Below, piece by piece: positions 1 to 7,129 of a stretch of DNA of 23,006 bases (positions are counted from its first letter, which is position 1; each line of letters begins with the position of its first letter). Below the pieces are notes generated by a model. The model was not told the origin of the DNA. It was given only the letters and a program-made list of their open reading frames with translations, and did not search any database. Both the position numbers and the translations under genes were made by a program. Source of the stretch: an uncultured Parabacteroides sp. (GTDB lineage Bacteria; Bacteroidota; Bacteroidia; Bacteroidales; Tannerellaceae); the NCBI GenBank assembly GCA_934718155.1, contig CAKUZF010000042.1, positions 1 to 23,006 of the forward strand. Direction: 5' to 3'.

Positions 1-82
1 ACTCTTTGTAAATGCCCTTTGTTTTCTCTGCAACAACAACACTTGTTGTTCCAGACCGATTCTTCTTTCTTTTGACGAACAT
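1..82 (-). CDS. Transposase N-terminus, IS1634-like (cut by window edge)
   Basis: The minus strand starts with ATG at 82-80 and stays open for 27 codons to the window edge. The peptide begins MFVKRKKNRSGTTSVVV and continues AEKTKGIYKE. From memory this basic, Ser/Val-rich opening is typical of the long DDE transposases of the IS1634 group in Bacteroidetes. Only the first few percent of such a protein (usually over 500 residues) is visible, so intactness and catalytic residues cannot be judged. A plausible promoter (122-152) and an imperfect hairpin (99-122) lie just upstream, as expected for a transposase gene near the end of its element. The terminal inverted repeat was not identified. Confidence 0.6.
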   Translation of the reverse strand, partial: MFVKRKKNRSGTTSVVVAEKTKGIYKE

Positions 83-98
83 AGTTAAAAGACCTTTT

Positions 99-122
99 GC
101 GTACCCCAAAATTAGGGTATGC
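99..122. repeat. Imperfect inverted repeat in the transposase leader
   Basis: The arms GCGTACCC (99-106) and GGGTATGC (115-122) pair with one mismatch around an 8-base centre. The repeat overlaps the last base of the predicted -7 box and lies between it and the ATG at 82. It could be an RNA hairpin near the 5' end of the transposase message, or part of the element's terminal structure. I cannot decide which. Confidence 0.45.
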
Positions 123-152
123 GAAGATACAAAATATTGTTTATCAATCAAT
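122..152 (-). promoter_or_regulatory. Putative Bacteroidetes-type promoter for the left-edge transposase
   Basis: Read on the minus strand, ATTG (152-149) is followed after 19 bases by TATCTTCG (129-122), one base off the TAnnTTTG consensus. Transcription would start around 115, some 30 bases before the transposase ATG at 82. Prediction by pattern only. Confidence 0.4.
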
Positions 153-338
153 TACAAAATGGACATTTTTGAGTGACGAGGTCAGGCAACATTAGAGCTA
201 AAGCGTTGCAGCTTGGGAGTGTCAGCCTTCGAGCGGCGTTCGAGCGGTCCCGATAACCCTCCGCAACAACAGTTTCTTCAACCCAGACCCCAACGCCTCC
301 GTGGGTCGCCCCGTCAAGGGATTAACGGGGAGGCACGA

Positions 339-1088
339 CTAACATGGCTGAGTTAAGAGGATTTTTATCGGTTTAACGTGTATATCTTTATGCTCACTAA
401 CGAGATACGCCCATACAAGAGCTATGCAGACCATTGCAAACAGACGTGCGATACGCCCTCTTTCGCACAGGTGGGTGTCCTCGATGTTGAAGCCCGAAGA
501 TTTCATGGCGCGGAATGTCGTTCCAATCTCCCAGTGCTTTTTATAGGTCGCGACTCTATCTTCAGGTCGGTTGAAACAGAGCCGAATCTGAAGTTCAGGT
601 ATCTCATCAGAGTTCTTGATTCGACTTCCGGCGAGATAGACATACTGCCCTTTATGCAAAAAGAGCTTGTAGTAGAATTTCTCCTGCCCGACTTTAAGGG
701 AATTGAAGAGCCACCATGCTCTAATTCTCTCTCCTGTGGAGGGCTTGACAACCCAAAAGTCCTGCCGGATACGGATATAGTATCGAATCCTGTTGTCGTT
801 AAGCCAGCCAATCCACTCCTTGCCGATAAACTCGCGTTCGGCCACAAGGCAGTCGATGCAGTCATGTCCAAATAGCCGGATGAACCGCTCCATGATATCC
901 TTGCGTTCTTCCCAATTGGAATTGCCGCACTTGTCCAAAAGGCTGAACAGCAATGGAAAGGCAACGCCTTTGCAGGTGATGCCGAGGGTGAGTTTAACAG
1001 GAAGCAACGAGAATATCGTCCTTGCTACCAGGTCGAGGTTCAAGGCATAGTTGGCAATATCTCCTTGTTGATACCACAAATATTCCAT
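339..1088 (-). pseudogene. Decayed IS4-family transposase, catalytically dead
   Basis: The frame encodes 249 residues clearly of the IS4 DDE family, with stretches such as CKGVAFPLLFSLLDK and MKSSGFNIEDTHL; full relatives run to about 350-400 residues. It is broken in several ways. The N-terminus is missing or replaced before IANYALNLDL. At residues 32/33 the frame jumps from SLLPVK to LTLGIT, skipping roughly 25 residues that normally hold the first catalytic Asp (IDRTNWKFG region). The second catalytic Asp of the usual ADREF is Glu (EREF, residues 84-87). In the family signature Y-x2-R-x3-E-x6-K, Tyr182 and Lys196 remain, but Arg is His185 and the catalytic Glu is Gly189. The C-terminus diverges after IKIL (residue 244) and stops, where relatives continue KHGRRAKSL. 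The family comparison is from memory. Confidence 0.85.
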
Positions 1089-1158
1089 TGTTTACAAGAT
1101 TCCCAAAGGACAACGATAATTCCTAATATGGGATTCTGTTTGTATAGCGGACATTTGG

Positions 1159-1180
1159 TATCGGTGCCATCGTACCGATA
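1159..1180. repeat. Short inverted repeat between HAD gene and IS remnant
   Basis: TATCGGT (1159-1165) and ACCGATA (1174-1180) form a 7-bp stem with an 8-base loop, about 45 bases beyond the stop of the minus-strand HAD gene. No T-tract follows on either strand, so it is a weak terminator candidate. It may equally be an IS end relic. Confidence 0.35.
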
Positions 1181-1222
1181 TTCTCAACTATCCTCAATGT
1201 GAGGGTCAGTCGCTTTTATGCG

Positions 1223-1930
1223 CTATAAACTAAAGAGTGTTTTCAGTTCTTGGAAATCGGTAATGACTGTATCTGCCGTTTCGTCGCCACGATAAGGAGA
1301 CCACCCAATGCTCTTTAACCAAATGGTTTGGCATCCTATTTTGGAGGCGGGAACAATGTCTTTATCGTAAGAGTCTCCAACCACGACTATCTCTTCGGCC
1401 GCTAGGTCTAATCGATCTACGCCCATTTGGAAGATGGCGGGGTCGGGTTTACGAATACCAACCACTGCTGATTCTACTATCGATCTAAAAATGCCATCCA
1501 AGTTGAAATCGTGCAGAACGCTTTCGATGTTACCATAGAAATTGGACACCAAAACCATTGGATAGCGTGCGGCTAATTGACGCAGGATTGGGCGGGCATT
1601 GTCGATCGCTTGCCGAGCGTAGGCGTAGCACCAATCCGCAATCTCGTTGGCTGGATTTAGGTTGGCTGCAAGATGTCCTTCATTCTGCAACCATTTCACC
1701 TGTAGATCGCACTTGATGCGTAGCATGTCGTGAAACGTGTGATGAGGTTTTACGATGGGGTTCTTTCCCAATGTGCGTTCGCCATAGACATACGCCTCAC
1801 GAAAGATCTCCTTGCTGATGGGTACGCTCTGTGCCTCGTAGGCCATCCAAATCACCTCGGCCCAATGAAGACCGTTGCTATCTATTGTCCCTCCGTAGTC
1901 GAAGAGTAAACCTTTTACATTGTTGAGCAT
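1223..1930 (-). CDS. HAD-superfamily hydrolase (phosphatase-like), last gene of the head-group cluster
   Basis: The 235-residue protein has the HAD core motifs in order: motif I DYGGTID (11-17), motif II VSN (128-130), motif III Lys161 in RKPDP, and motif IV GDSYDKD (185-191). A helical cap lies between residues 20 and 115, as in subfamily I. Such enzymes usually remove phosphate from small molecules through an aspartyl-phosphate on the first Asp of motif I. Here the second acidic residue of DxD, the usual general acid/base, is Gly13; other HADs use a non-acidic residue there, so this does not prove inactivity. It is the last of four co-directional genes, 37 bases after the CDP-alcohol transferase, and could dephosphorylate a phosphorylated head group made by that enzyme. 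The exact substrate is unknown. Confidence 0.85.
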   Translation of the reverse strand: MLNNVKGLLFDYGGTIDSNGLHWAEVIWMAYEAQSVPISKEIFREAYVYGERTLGKNPIVKPHHTFHDMLRIKCDLQVKWLQNEGHLAANLNPANEIADWCYAYARQAIDNARPILRQLAARYPMVLVSNFYGNIESVLHDFNLDGIFRSIVESAVVGIRKPDPAIFQMGVDRLDLAAEEIVVVGDSYDKDIVPASKIGCQTIWLKSIGWSPYRGDETADTVITDFQELKTLFSL

Positions 1931-1967
1931 ATATATATATTATATGTATAACTGAGTCGTTCAAAAT

Positions 1968-2873
1968 TTAAAGCTCTTTAATCATCTCTTTGCAAATCCG
2001 CTCGTGGCGAAGGATCATGTAGAGCAGCATGCTATTGAGCACGGTCAGCTCGAACACGAAGTAGAGCCAAGGAATGTTGATGAAGAGGCTCACGAAAAGC
2101 GCAATCACGCGAGTATTGAACGAGAGCATGTTGGTGTATTTCATCAAGGGGAGGCTCTTTAATCGGAAAGCTTGGCAGAAATCGGTCGGAGCCTGATCGT
2201 TGTGCTTTGTTCGGATCACTTGCATCAACTTTTGGAAGTTGGGAGTCCACGCCTCTTGCCCTTTGGTATAGTTGATATAGAACATCTCGAAGAGTTTGTA
2301 GATAAACTCTTTTCTCCAACTCATGCGCTTAAAGTTCTCCTTCAGCTGCGGAGAATGAGACAACTCACTGCCTGACTTGCCTTTCAAAAAGAGCAGATGA
2401 ACATTACGGTAGTAATCCGCCATGGCGGCTTGCTTGCTGTGGAACCAGCCGGTGATAGCCGCCAATACCCAGATCCAGATTCCCCATTCAGGTGTTAGTC
2501 GGAGGCAAATGGCGGCATAGATGGCGATGAACCAAAAGTCGCCTGCCGTACCGTCGAGTATGCGTCCGAGGGCACTCTTTTGTCCGGTCATACGAGCCAG
2601 CTGTCCATCAGCACTGTCATAGGAGTTGGCCCAGATTAGCAAGAGCATACCGATGATGTTGATCGTAAGACTTTGTGGATAGAAGCAGATGCCCGCCGCT
2701 ATGCCGATGAAGATGCTTGCGATTGTGATAGCATTAGGCGTGACACCTAATTTATTGAAGAATAAAGCCCATTGGTAACCTATCGGTCGATAGAAATGGA
2801 TGTCGATAAACTCTTCCGTATCCATCGACTTGAGAGTCGATTCCAAACTGGGTTTCTTTTGTTGCTCGCTCAT
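1968..2873 (-). CDS. CDP-alcohol phosphatidyltransferase family membrane enzyme
   Basis: This 301-residue membrane protein carries the CDP-alcohol phosphotransferase signature at residues 86-112: Asp86, Asp89-Gly90, Ala93-Arg94, Gly103, Asp107 and Asp112. Such enzymes displace CMP from a CDP-activated alcohol or lipid and form a phosphodiester. The final Asp pair is spaced D-x4-D (DGTAGD) instead of the canonical D-x3-D. Membrane segments are visible around residues 45-85, 113-140 and 253-290, and a hydrophilic basic stretch (about 150-245) interrupts the membrane part. The protein is longer than typical PgsA or PssA. It sits between the ATP-grasp and HAD genes with gaps of 33 and 37 bases. 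With a nucleotidyltransferase in the same operon, the CDP-activated partner may be the head group rather than the lipid. Product identity (inositol-type lipid or other) is inference. Confidence 0.85.
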   Translation of the reverse strand: MSEQQKKPSLESTLKSMDTEEFIDIHFYRPIGYQWALFFNKLGVTPNAITIASIFIGIAAGICFYPQSLTINIIGMLLLIWANSYDSADGQLARMTGQKSALGRILDGTAGDFWFIAIYAAICLRLTPEWGIWIWVLAAITGWFHSKQAAMADYYRNVHLLFLKGKSGSELSHSPQLKENFKRMSWRKEFIYKLFEMFYINYTKGQEAWTPNFQKLMQVIRTKHNDQAPTDFCQAFRLKSLPLMKYTNMLSFNTRVIALFVSLFINIPWLYFVFELTVLNSMLLYMILRHERICKEMIKEL

Positions 2874-2906
2874 GTCTTGTTGCGTTAGTTGAATGATAAT
2901 GAAAGA

Positions 2907-3773
2907 TTAACCGATGCGCTCACGCATAAGTTCATAGATTCGTTGTGCGATGAAGGGAGCCGCCTCGTTGCGACAGGGGGCGAAGCTTGGCCAATCGTTG
3001 AAGTCGATAAGTCGTATCGTGCCTTCTTCGTCGACGATGCAGTCGCCTCCATACACCTCTACGTTCAGCACTTTGGCTGCTTGGTTGCAAAGTTGGCGCA
3101 AACCTTCTTCGTCGAACGAGATGCCTTTTGCTGTGCCATTGATTGCTTCGAGGCCAAACTTGCTGTGATGCATGTTAGACGGATAGAACCAATAGAAGAA
3201 ATCTGTGCCCTCAACGCCGTAGAACTTCACTAAGTCGCCTACCAAATGCTCGTTGATGACCGCCGTAGAGATGCCGCGTAAGGCGTATTCTTTCAGGATG
3301 GAACGAGCCTCCTCCGGGTTGCGAACGTAGGTGACGTCTTCGCGATGAATCGCATGGAAGTCGCCTCGCTTGATCCAGCAGTTGAACATGCCTGCTTCCT
3401 CTAAGGCTGAGACAGGATCCTCGTCGGTTGGGAGAATCAGGCTTCGAGGGTGAGAAATCTGCTTATCGAGCAGGAGGCGGGTCATTTTCTCGCGGGTGCA
3501 ATTCTCGATGCCGTAGGCCGAGTTGATCACGTGATAGCCTTGGTCTTCGAGTCTTTGTAGTTTGCGGATTGATTTCCAATCGCGCACCATGTTGAATATG
3601 CCTCGCTCTTCGGGGTCGTTAAGGAATAGGTCTGACTCCGTATAGATGTTCACTGTGCAACCCAGGCGGCGTAGATGGTCTGCTGTCGCTGCGAAGATGG
3701 CTGCATCATTACCTACATGGTTTGGAGAGAACTGATTGCCTCTGCTGATGCCAGCTAAAACTAATTCTTTCAT
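2907..3773 (-). CDS. ATP-grasp family enzyme (inositol-phosphate-kinase / RimK-like)
   Basis: The 288-residue soluble protein looks like an ATP-grasp ligase or kinase. It has a Rossmann-like pre-domain (about 1-90), a basic ATP-contact stretch WIKRGD (133-138), EHLVGDLVKFYGV (175-187), and a Mg-binding end with Asp244 and the D-x-N motif LIDFND (256-260). Members either ligate an amine to a carboxylate or, in the inositol trisphosphate 5/6-kinase branch, phosphorylate a polyol phosphate. The second role fits better beside a nucleotidyltransferase, a CDP-alcohol transferase and a HAD phosphatase, but I cannot exclude an amide ligase that decorates the head group. The gaps of 31 and 33 bases to its neighbours indicate one transcript. 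Confidence 0.75.
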   Translation of the reverse strand: MKELVLAGISRGNQFSPNHVGNDAAIFAATADHLRRLGCTVNIYTESDLFLNDPEERGIFNMVRDWKSIRKLQRLEDQGYHVINSAYGIENCTREKMTRLLLDKQISHPRSLILPTDEDPVSALEEAGMFNCWIKRGDFHAIHREDVTYVRNPEEARSILKEYALRGISTAVINEHLVGDLVKFYGVEGTDFFYWFYPSNMHHSKFGLEAINGTAKGISFDEEGLRQLCNQAAKVLNVEVYGGDCIVDEEGTIRLIDFNDWPSFAPCRNEAAPFIAQRIYELMRERIG

Positions 3774-3804
3774 TTCTGTTCGTTTGTCTTTTGTCGTTGG
3801 TTTG

Positions 3805-4503
3805 TTATGCTTTCACGAAAGCCTCTGCCTTTGCGATGTCTTCCGCATGATCCACGTCGATGATCTTGCTGAACGGATAGGCTTTCACCTGTAAGCCCTC
3901 GGCAATCAGTTGTCGTTGGTAATTGCGCATGCGCGACATACCCTCGTTGAGTGCTTTCTCAAGCACGTCGATCGCCTTGCGGCGCAAACAATAGATGCCT
4001 CCCGAGATATAACGGCAGTCGTTTCCTGCTTGATCGAGGAAGTTCGTGATGTCGAGTTGCGCATTGGTCTGTACATAAAGAGGCTTCTCGTCGTCGATGT
4101 AGTCGGTGACAGCCATGAGGCCATCCAGTGACTTGGCTTGTTGGAATGCCTGTATGTATCCGCCGAACTCCTCCTCACGGAAGATGGTATCTACGGTGGT
4201 GAGGCAAATCTCTTCGCCTTTCCATATGCGGCTCAGCTCATAGAAACTGTGCATGGAGCTGGGTGTCGATTTGATCAGCAGATGGAATGGTACTGGCAAT
4301 GTTAAACCCTTCAAATGCTCTTGCACTTCGGTCATCTGTTCGTTTACGATGATATTGATCGAAGAGGCGTTGTTGCGTAGAAAAACGTCAATCAATCTGT
4401 CGATCAGTGCGACACCATTCAATCTAACCAAAGGTTTCGGCCATTTTACTCCTTCTTGTGCCAGACGGGAACCCTCTCCTGCGGCAATGATAGCATAATC
4501 CAT
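3805..4503 (-). CDS. Nucleotidyltransferase (sugar/polyol-phosphate NTP transferase), first gene of the cluster
   Basis: The 232-residue protein is a GT-A-fold NTP transferase. It has the N-terminal nucleotide loop AAGEGSRL (7-14) with WPKPL (21-25), a metal-binding Asp105 in LTTVDTIF, an SGGIY turn (167-171) and a second acidic site IDVDHAED (215-222). Relatives such as LicC or inositol-1-phosphate cytidylyltransferase form a CDP- or UDP-activated head group from NTP and a phosphorylated alcohol. Being first in an operon with a CDP-alcohol transferase suggests it makes the CDP-activated substrate. It lacks the left-handed beta-helix of GlmU-type enzymes. Its promoter is predicted at 4530-4560, facing away from the barrel-protein gene. 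The nucleotide and acceptor are not determinable from sequence. Confidence 0.85.
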   Translation of the reverse strand: MDYAIIAAGEGSRLAQEGVKWPKPLVRLNGVALIDRLIDVFLRNNASSINIIVNEQMTEVQEHLKGLTLPVPFHLLIKSTPSSMHSFYELSRIWKGEEICLTTVDTIFREEEFGGYIQAFQQAKSLDGLMAVTDYIDDEKPLYVQTNAQLDITNFLDQAGNDCRYISGGIYCLRRKAIDVLEKALNEGMSRMRNYQRQLIAEGLQVKAYPFSKIIDVDHAEDIAKAEAFVKA

Positions 4504-4529
4504 ATATTGAAATACCCATAAAAACTCCG

Positions 4530-4560
4530 CAAAGTTAGTTGTTTTTCAGTAATGGGGAAA
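4530..4560 (-). promoter_or_regulatory. Promoter of the four-gene head-group cluster
   Basis: On the minus strand, TTTC (4560-4557) is followed after 19 bases by TAACTTTG (4537-4530), an exact match to TAnnTTTG. The -7 box lies about 27 bases upstream of the ATG at 4503. It would drive all four minus-strand genes. Confidence 0.6.
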
Positions 4561-4574
4561 GAATAATATTGGTA

Positions 4575-4582
4575 TATATTTG
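4575..4582 (+). promoter_or_regulatory. Putative -7 box for the outer-membrane protein gene
   Basis: TATATTTG (4575-4582) matches TAnnTTTG exactly, about 100 bases before the chosen start. I see no good -33 TTTG at the right distance, so the call rests on one box. Confidence 0.4.
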
Positions 4583-4679
4583 TCCGAATGGCTATAGAAT
4601 AGGATTAATTCGCTACACCGCTCTTTGCTTTCTCCGAATTTTCTTAAGTTCGCGGTCGGAATAACAAATGGAGATAACG

Positions 4680-5918
4680 ATGAAAAGAGTTGCTTGGCGG
4701 CTTTTGGGCCGCTGCGTAGGGCTATTGTTTGGGAGTCTTTGGTTGAGCGTGGCAGAGGCGCAGGTGTCTGATATGGCTTTCACGTCAGATAGGCATGTCG
4801 ATGCGGAACGCTCACGTCAGCTTCTGGTTGAGCTGGAAAGCTTAAGCTTTTTCAAGGACAACGAGTTCGCCGGCAAGGTGGTGAAGGGCTACACGTTGCC
4901 TGGCTTTTGGCTGCAGCCGAAATTGACCTATTATCCGACCGAGAAGATCAAGCTTGAGCTGGGTGCGCACCTGTTGGTCTATCATGGGGCGAACAAATAC
5001 CCCAGCATGGCTTATCAAGACATTGCCTATTGGAAGGGCAACCAATACCAGAATGGCACGCACATCCTGCCTTACTTCCGGGCGCAGATGGCTCTTTCGG
5101 AGCATGTCGATGTGGTGTTGGGCAGTCTTTATGGGGCGGCTAATCACCGCTTGGTCGAGCCGCTCTACAACCCGGAGCTGAACCTGACTTGCGACCCGGA
5201 GATGGGACTGCAAGTGCTTTATCAATCGCGTCGGTTTGAGTTGGATGCGTGGGTGAACTGGCAGAGCTTCATTTTCAAGGAGGACACACACCAAGAAGCT
5301 TTCACGGTGGGGCTTTCCAGCCGGGTGAACTATACCGATCCCGATGCCTTGTTTCATTTCTATTCGCCTGTGCAGGCATTGGTGCAGCATCGGGGTGGAG
5401 AGATCGACACGATCACTACGCAGTCTGTCCAGACCTTGATGAATGGGGCCGTAGGTGCAGGTGTCAGTTGGCAGCCCGCTTATCGCCTCTTGCGCCGATT
5501 GAACTTCGAGCTTGATGCGGTGGGCTATTACCAGCAGGCTGGAGCGATTTGGCCATTCGATCAAGGGTATGCGCTTTACGCTCGCCTTTCGGCCGATGTG
5601 AAAGACTTTCGCCTGAAGACAGCCTATTGCCAGGCGCACGACTTTATCTCCCTCTTTGGCAGTCCCTTCTTTGGGTCGGCTTCGCTGGTTGAGCCTGGGG
5701 CGACTTTCGAGCAGCCGAAACTGCTCTATGTCGGGGCGGAGTATGGTCGCTCTTTGGGCAAGGGCTTCTTTTTCCTCGTAAAAGCCGATGTTTACCATCG
5801 CTTGGCCGATGATATGCGCGGGGTGGATGGCACGTTGATGCCCGTAGGCAGCGCGACCAGTTTCTCGGCATCGGTCTGTATGCGCATCAATCCCTCCTTT
5901 TTGTTGAAACAGTTTTGA
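4680..5918 (+). CDS. Predicted outer-membrane beta-barrel protein
   Basis: The 412-residue protein opens with a signal peptide (MKRVAWRLLG, hydrophobic core GLLFGSLWL, Ala-rich cleavage region ending AEAQ). The rest alternates short amphipathic aromatic strands with turns, for example PKLTYYPTEKIKLELGAHLLVY, AQMALSEHVDVVLGSLYG and LDAVGYYQQAG, the look of an outer-membrane barrel. I start it at 4680 rather than the in-frame ATG at 4668, because a GGAG (4670-4673) sits 6 bases before 4680 and the signal peptide then begins cleanly with MKR. No enzymatic motif was recognised. It is divergent from the head-group cluster, so a shared envelope role is possible but unproven. Confidence 0.75.
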   Translation: MKRVAWRLLGRCVGLLFGSLWLSVAEAQVSDMAFTSDRHVDAERSRQLLVELESLSFFKDNEFAGKVVKGYTLPGFWLQPKLTYYPTEKIKLELGAHLLVYHGANKYPSMAYQDIAYWKGNQYQNGTHILPYFRAQMALSEHVDVVLGSLYGAANHRLVEPLYNPELNLTCDPEMGLQVLYQSRRFELDAWVNWQSFIFKEDTHQEAFTVGLSSRVNYTDPDALFHFYSPVQALVQHRGGEIDTITTQSVQTLMNGAVGAGVSWQPAYRLLRRLNFELDAVGYYQQAGAIWPFDQGYALYARLSADVKDFRLKTAYCQAHDFISLFGSPFFGSASLVEPGATFEQPKLLYVGAEYGRSLGKGFFFLVKADVYHRLADDMRGVDGTLMPVGSATSFSASVCMRINPSFLLKQF

Positions 5919-5925
5919 ATAAAAA

Positions 5926-5955
5926 TTGCTGACCAGAAAAAAAGTACTATTTTTG
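5926..5955 (+). promoter_or_regulatory. Promoter of the isoaspartyl peptidase gene
   Basis: TTG (5926-5928), 19 bases, then TATTTTTG (5948-5955), an exact TAnnTTTG match. It lies just after the preceding stop and about 30 bases before the ATG at 5987. The 15 bases from 5948 are identical to those at the tsaC promoter (16329-16343). Confidence 0.65.
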
Positions 5956-5986
5956 CCTCATAAAATAAATATGATACCAAAAGAAC

Positions 5987-6994
5987 ATGAAAAAGAATTG
6001 GATTAAACAGTTGATATTTTCAGCTGCGTTGATGGTCTCTACGTTGGCGATGGCACAAGAACGTGAGTATGTAATTGTAGTGCATGGAGGTGCGGGAGCG
6101 ATGGGCTCGCTGGAGGAGCAACCCGAGAAGGCTCAGCAATACTACAATGCGCTGGATTCGGCCTTGATGATCGGTGATAAGATCTTGGCTACCGGTGGCG
6201 ATGGTCGCCAAGCGGTGATGGCTGTAATCAACTACTTCGAGAGCAATCCGTTGTTCAACGCAGGTGTTGGAGCCACTGTGGCTGCCGATGGCTCTTTCGA
6301 GCTGGACGCCGCGATCATGGAGGGCAAAGACCTGAGTGCCGGAGCGGTAGCGGGCGTTAAGCATGTGAAGCATCCGATCGATGCGGCCTATGCGGTGAAA
6401 TCTAATTCTCCTCATGTGATGCTGAGTGGCGCAGGTGCGGAGCAGTTTGCGCGCGAGCAGGGCTTGGATATGGTTGAAGACAACCTTTACTTCGCTACGC
6501 CGAAGACAATGAAGTGGGTCGAGGAGTTCAAGCAGGCCAGCAAGAAGAACGGTACGGTAGGTTGCGTGGTGTTGGACAAGCAAGGCAACCTGACGGCGGG
6601 CACCAGCACGGGTGGTATGTTGCGTAAGAAATGGGGTCGTATTGGCGATTCGCCGGTCATTGGAGCGGGCACGTATGCCGACAATGAGAGCTGCGCTGTC
6701 TCTTGCACGGGGCATGGCGAGTACTTCATCCGTCATGCGGTGGCTTTCAATGTTTGCGCACGCTATAAATACTTGAAGGAATCTGTCGAGAAGGCGGCCG
6801 ATTATATTATTAATACGGAGTTGAATGCGAATGCTGGCAATGGCGGCTTGATCGCCGTGGATCGTGAGGGCAACTTTGCGATGCCTTTCAACAGCAAGGG
6901 TATGTTCCGCGGATTCCTCTACAAGGAAAAAGGTAGCAACAACGTGAAGAAAGGTTGCGCTATTGGCCAGAAGATGGTGACAGTGGGGCAATAA
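5987..6994 (+). CDS. iaaA: Secreted isoaspartyl peptidase / plant-type L-asparaginase
   Basis: The 335-residue precursor belongs to the Ntn-hydrolase asparaginase family, which hydrolyses isoaspartyl dipeptides and asparagine. The zymogen cleaves itself so that a Thr becomes the N-terminal nucleophile. That Thr is Thr190 in KKNGTVGC, giving alpha (about 24-189) and beta (190-335) chains. Supporting motifs are HGGAGAM (33-39), NAGVGA (91-96), GTSTGG (205-210) and RIGDSPVIGAG (218-228). The N-terminus (MKKNWIKQLIFSAALMVSTLAMAQ region) is a signal peptide with likely cleavage after Ala23, so it should act in the periplasm, probably in peptide scavenging. It has its own promoter at 5926-5955. The gene symbol is by family similarity only. 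Confidence 0.92.
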   Translation: MKKNWIKQLIFSAALMVSTLAMAQEREYVIVVHGGAGAMGSLEEQPEKAQQYYNALDSALMIGDKILATGGDGRQAVMAVINYFESNPLFNAGVGATVAADGSFELDAAIMEGKDLSAGAVAGVKHVKHPIDAAYAVKSNSPHVMLSGAGAEQFAREQGLDMVEDNLYFATPKTMKWVEEFKQASKKNGTVGCVVLDKQGNLTAGTSTGGMLRKKWGRIGDSPVIGAGTYADNESCAVSCTGHGEYFIRHAVAFNVCARYKYLKESVEKAADYIINTELNANAGNGGLIAVDREGNFAMPFNSKGMFRGFLYKEKGSNNVKKGCAIGQKMVTVGQ

Positions 6995-7026
6995 AGAAAG
7001 AATAGAATAATAAGATCTGAGGATCC

Positions 7027-7082
7027 CTATCAGCCGATCCTGCAAGAAAACCTCGTGGAAATCTTGCGGAATCGGCTGATAG
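7027..7082. repeat. Long hairpin between the peptidase gene and radA
   Basis: Two 21-base arms (7027-7047 and 7062-7082) pair with one mismatch and one G-T wobble around a 14-base loop; the outer 12 bp (CTATCAGCCGAT) are perfect. The arms begin about 30 bases after the peptidase stop, and no T-run follows. It may end or protect the upstream mRNA, or be a dispersed palindromic element. Confidence 0.7.
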
Positions 7083-7129
7083 TACGAAAGGGTCTATATA
7101 ATTAATGTATAATAAAGCGATAAACGGGC

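Noticed and set aside
378..875. Plus-strand 165-codon frame opposite the IS4 remnant
   Set aside because: It is antisense to a recognisable, if decayed, transposase and has no domain signal of its own.
1930..1950. AT-rich microsatellite-like stretch between the HAD and CDP-alcohol transferase genes as a promoter
   Set aside because: No TAnnTTTG box with a -33 partner is present on the minus strand; it is probably just operon spacer.
4842..5798. Long minus-strand open frame (318 codons) opposite the outer-membrane protein gene
   Set aside because: It is the antisense of a convincing signal-peptide and barrel protein, is rich in Arg/His/Leu typical of antisense frames, and shows no motif.
6020..7045. 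Minus-strand open frame (341 codons) opposite the isoaspartyl peptidase gene
   Set aside because: The plus strand has all catalytic motifs of the asparaginase family; the antisense peptide is low-complexity His/Arg-rich.
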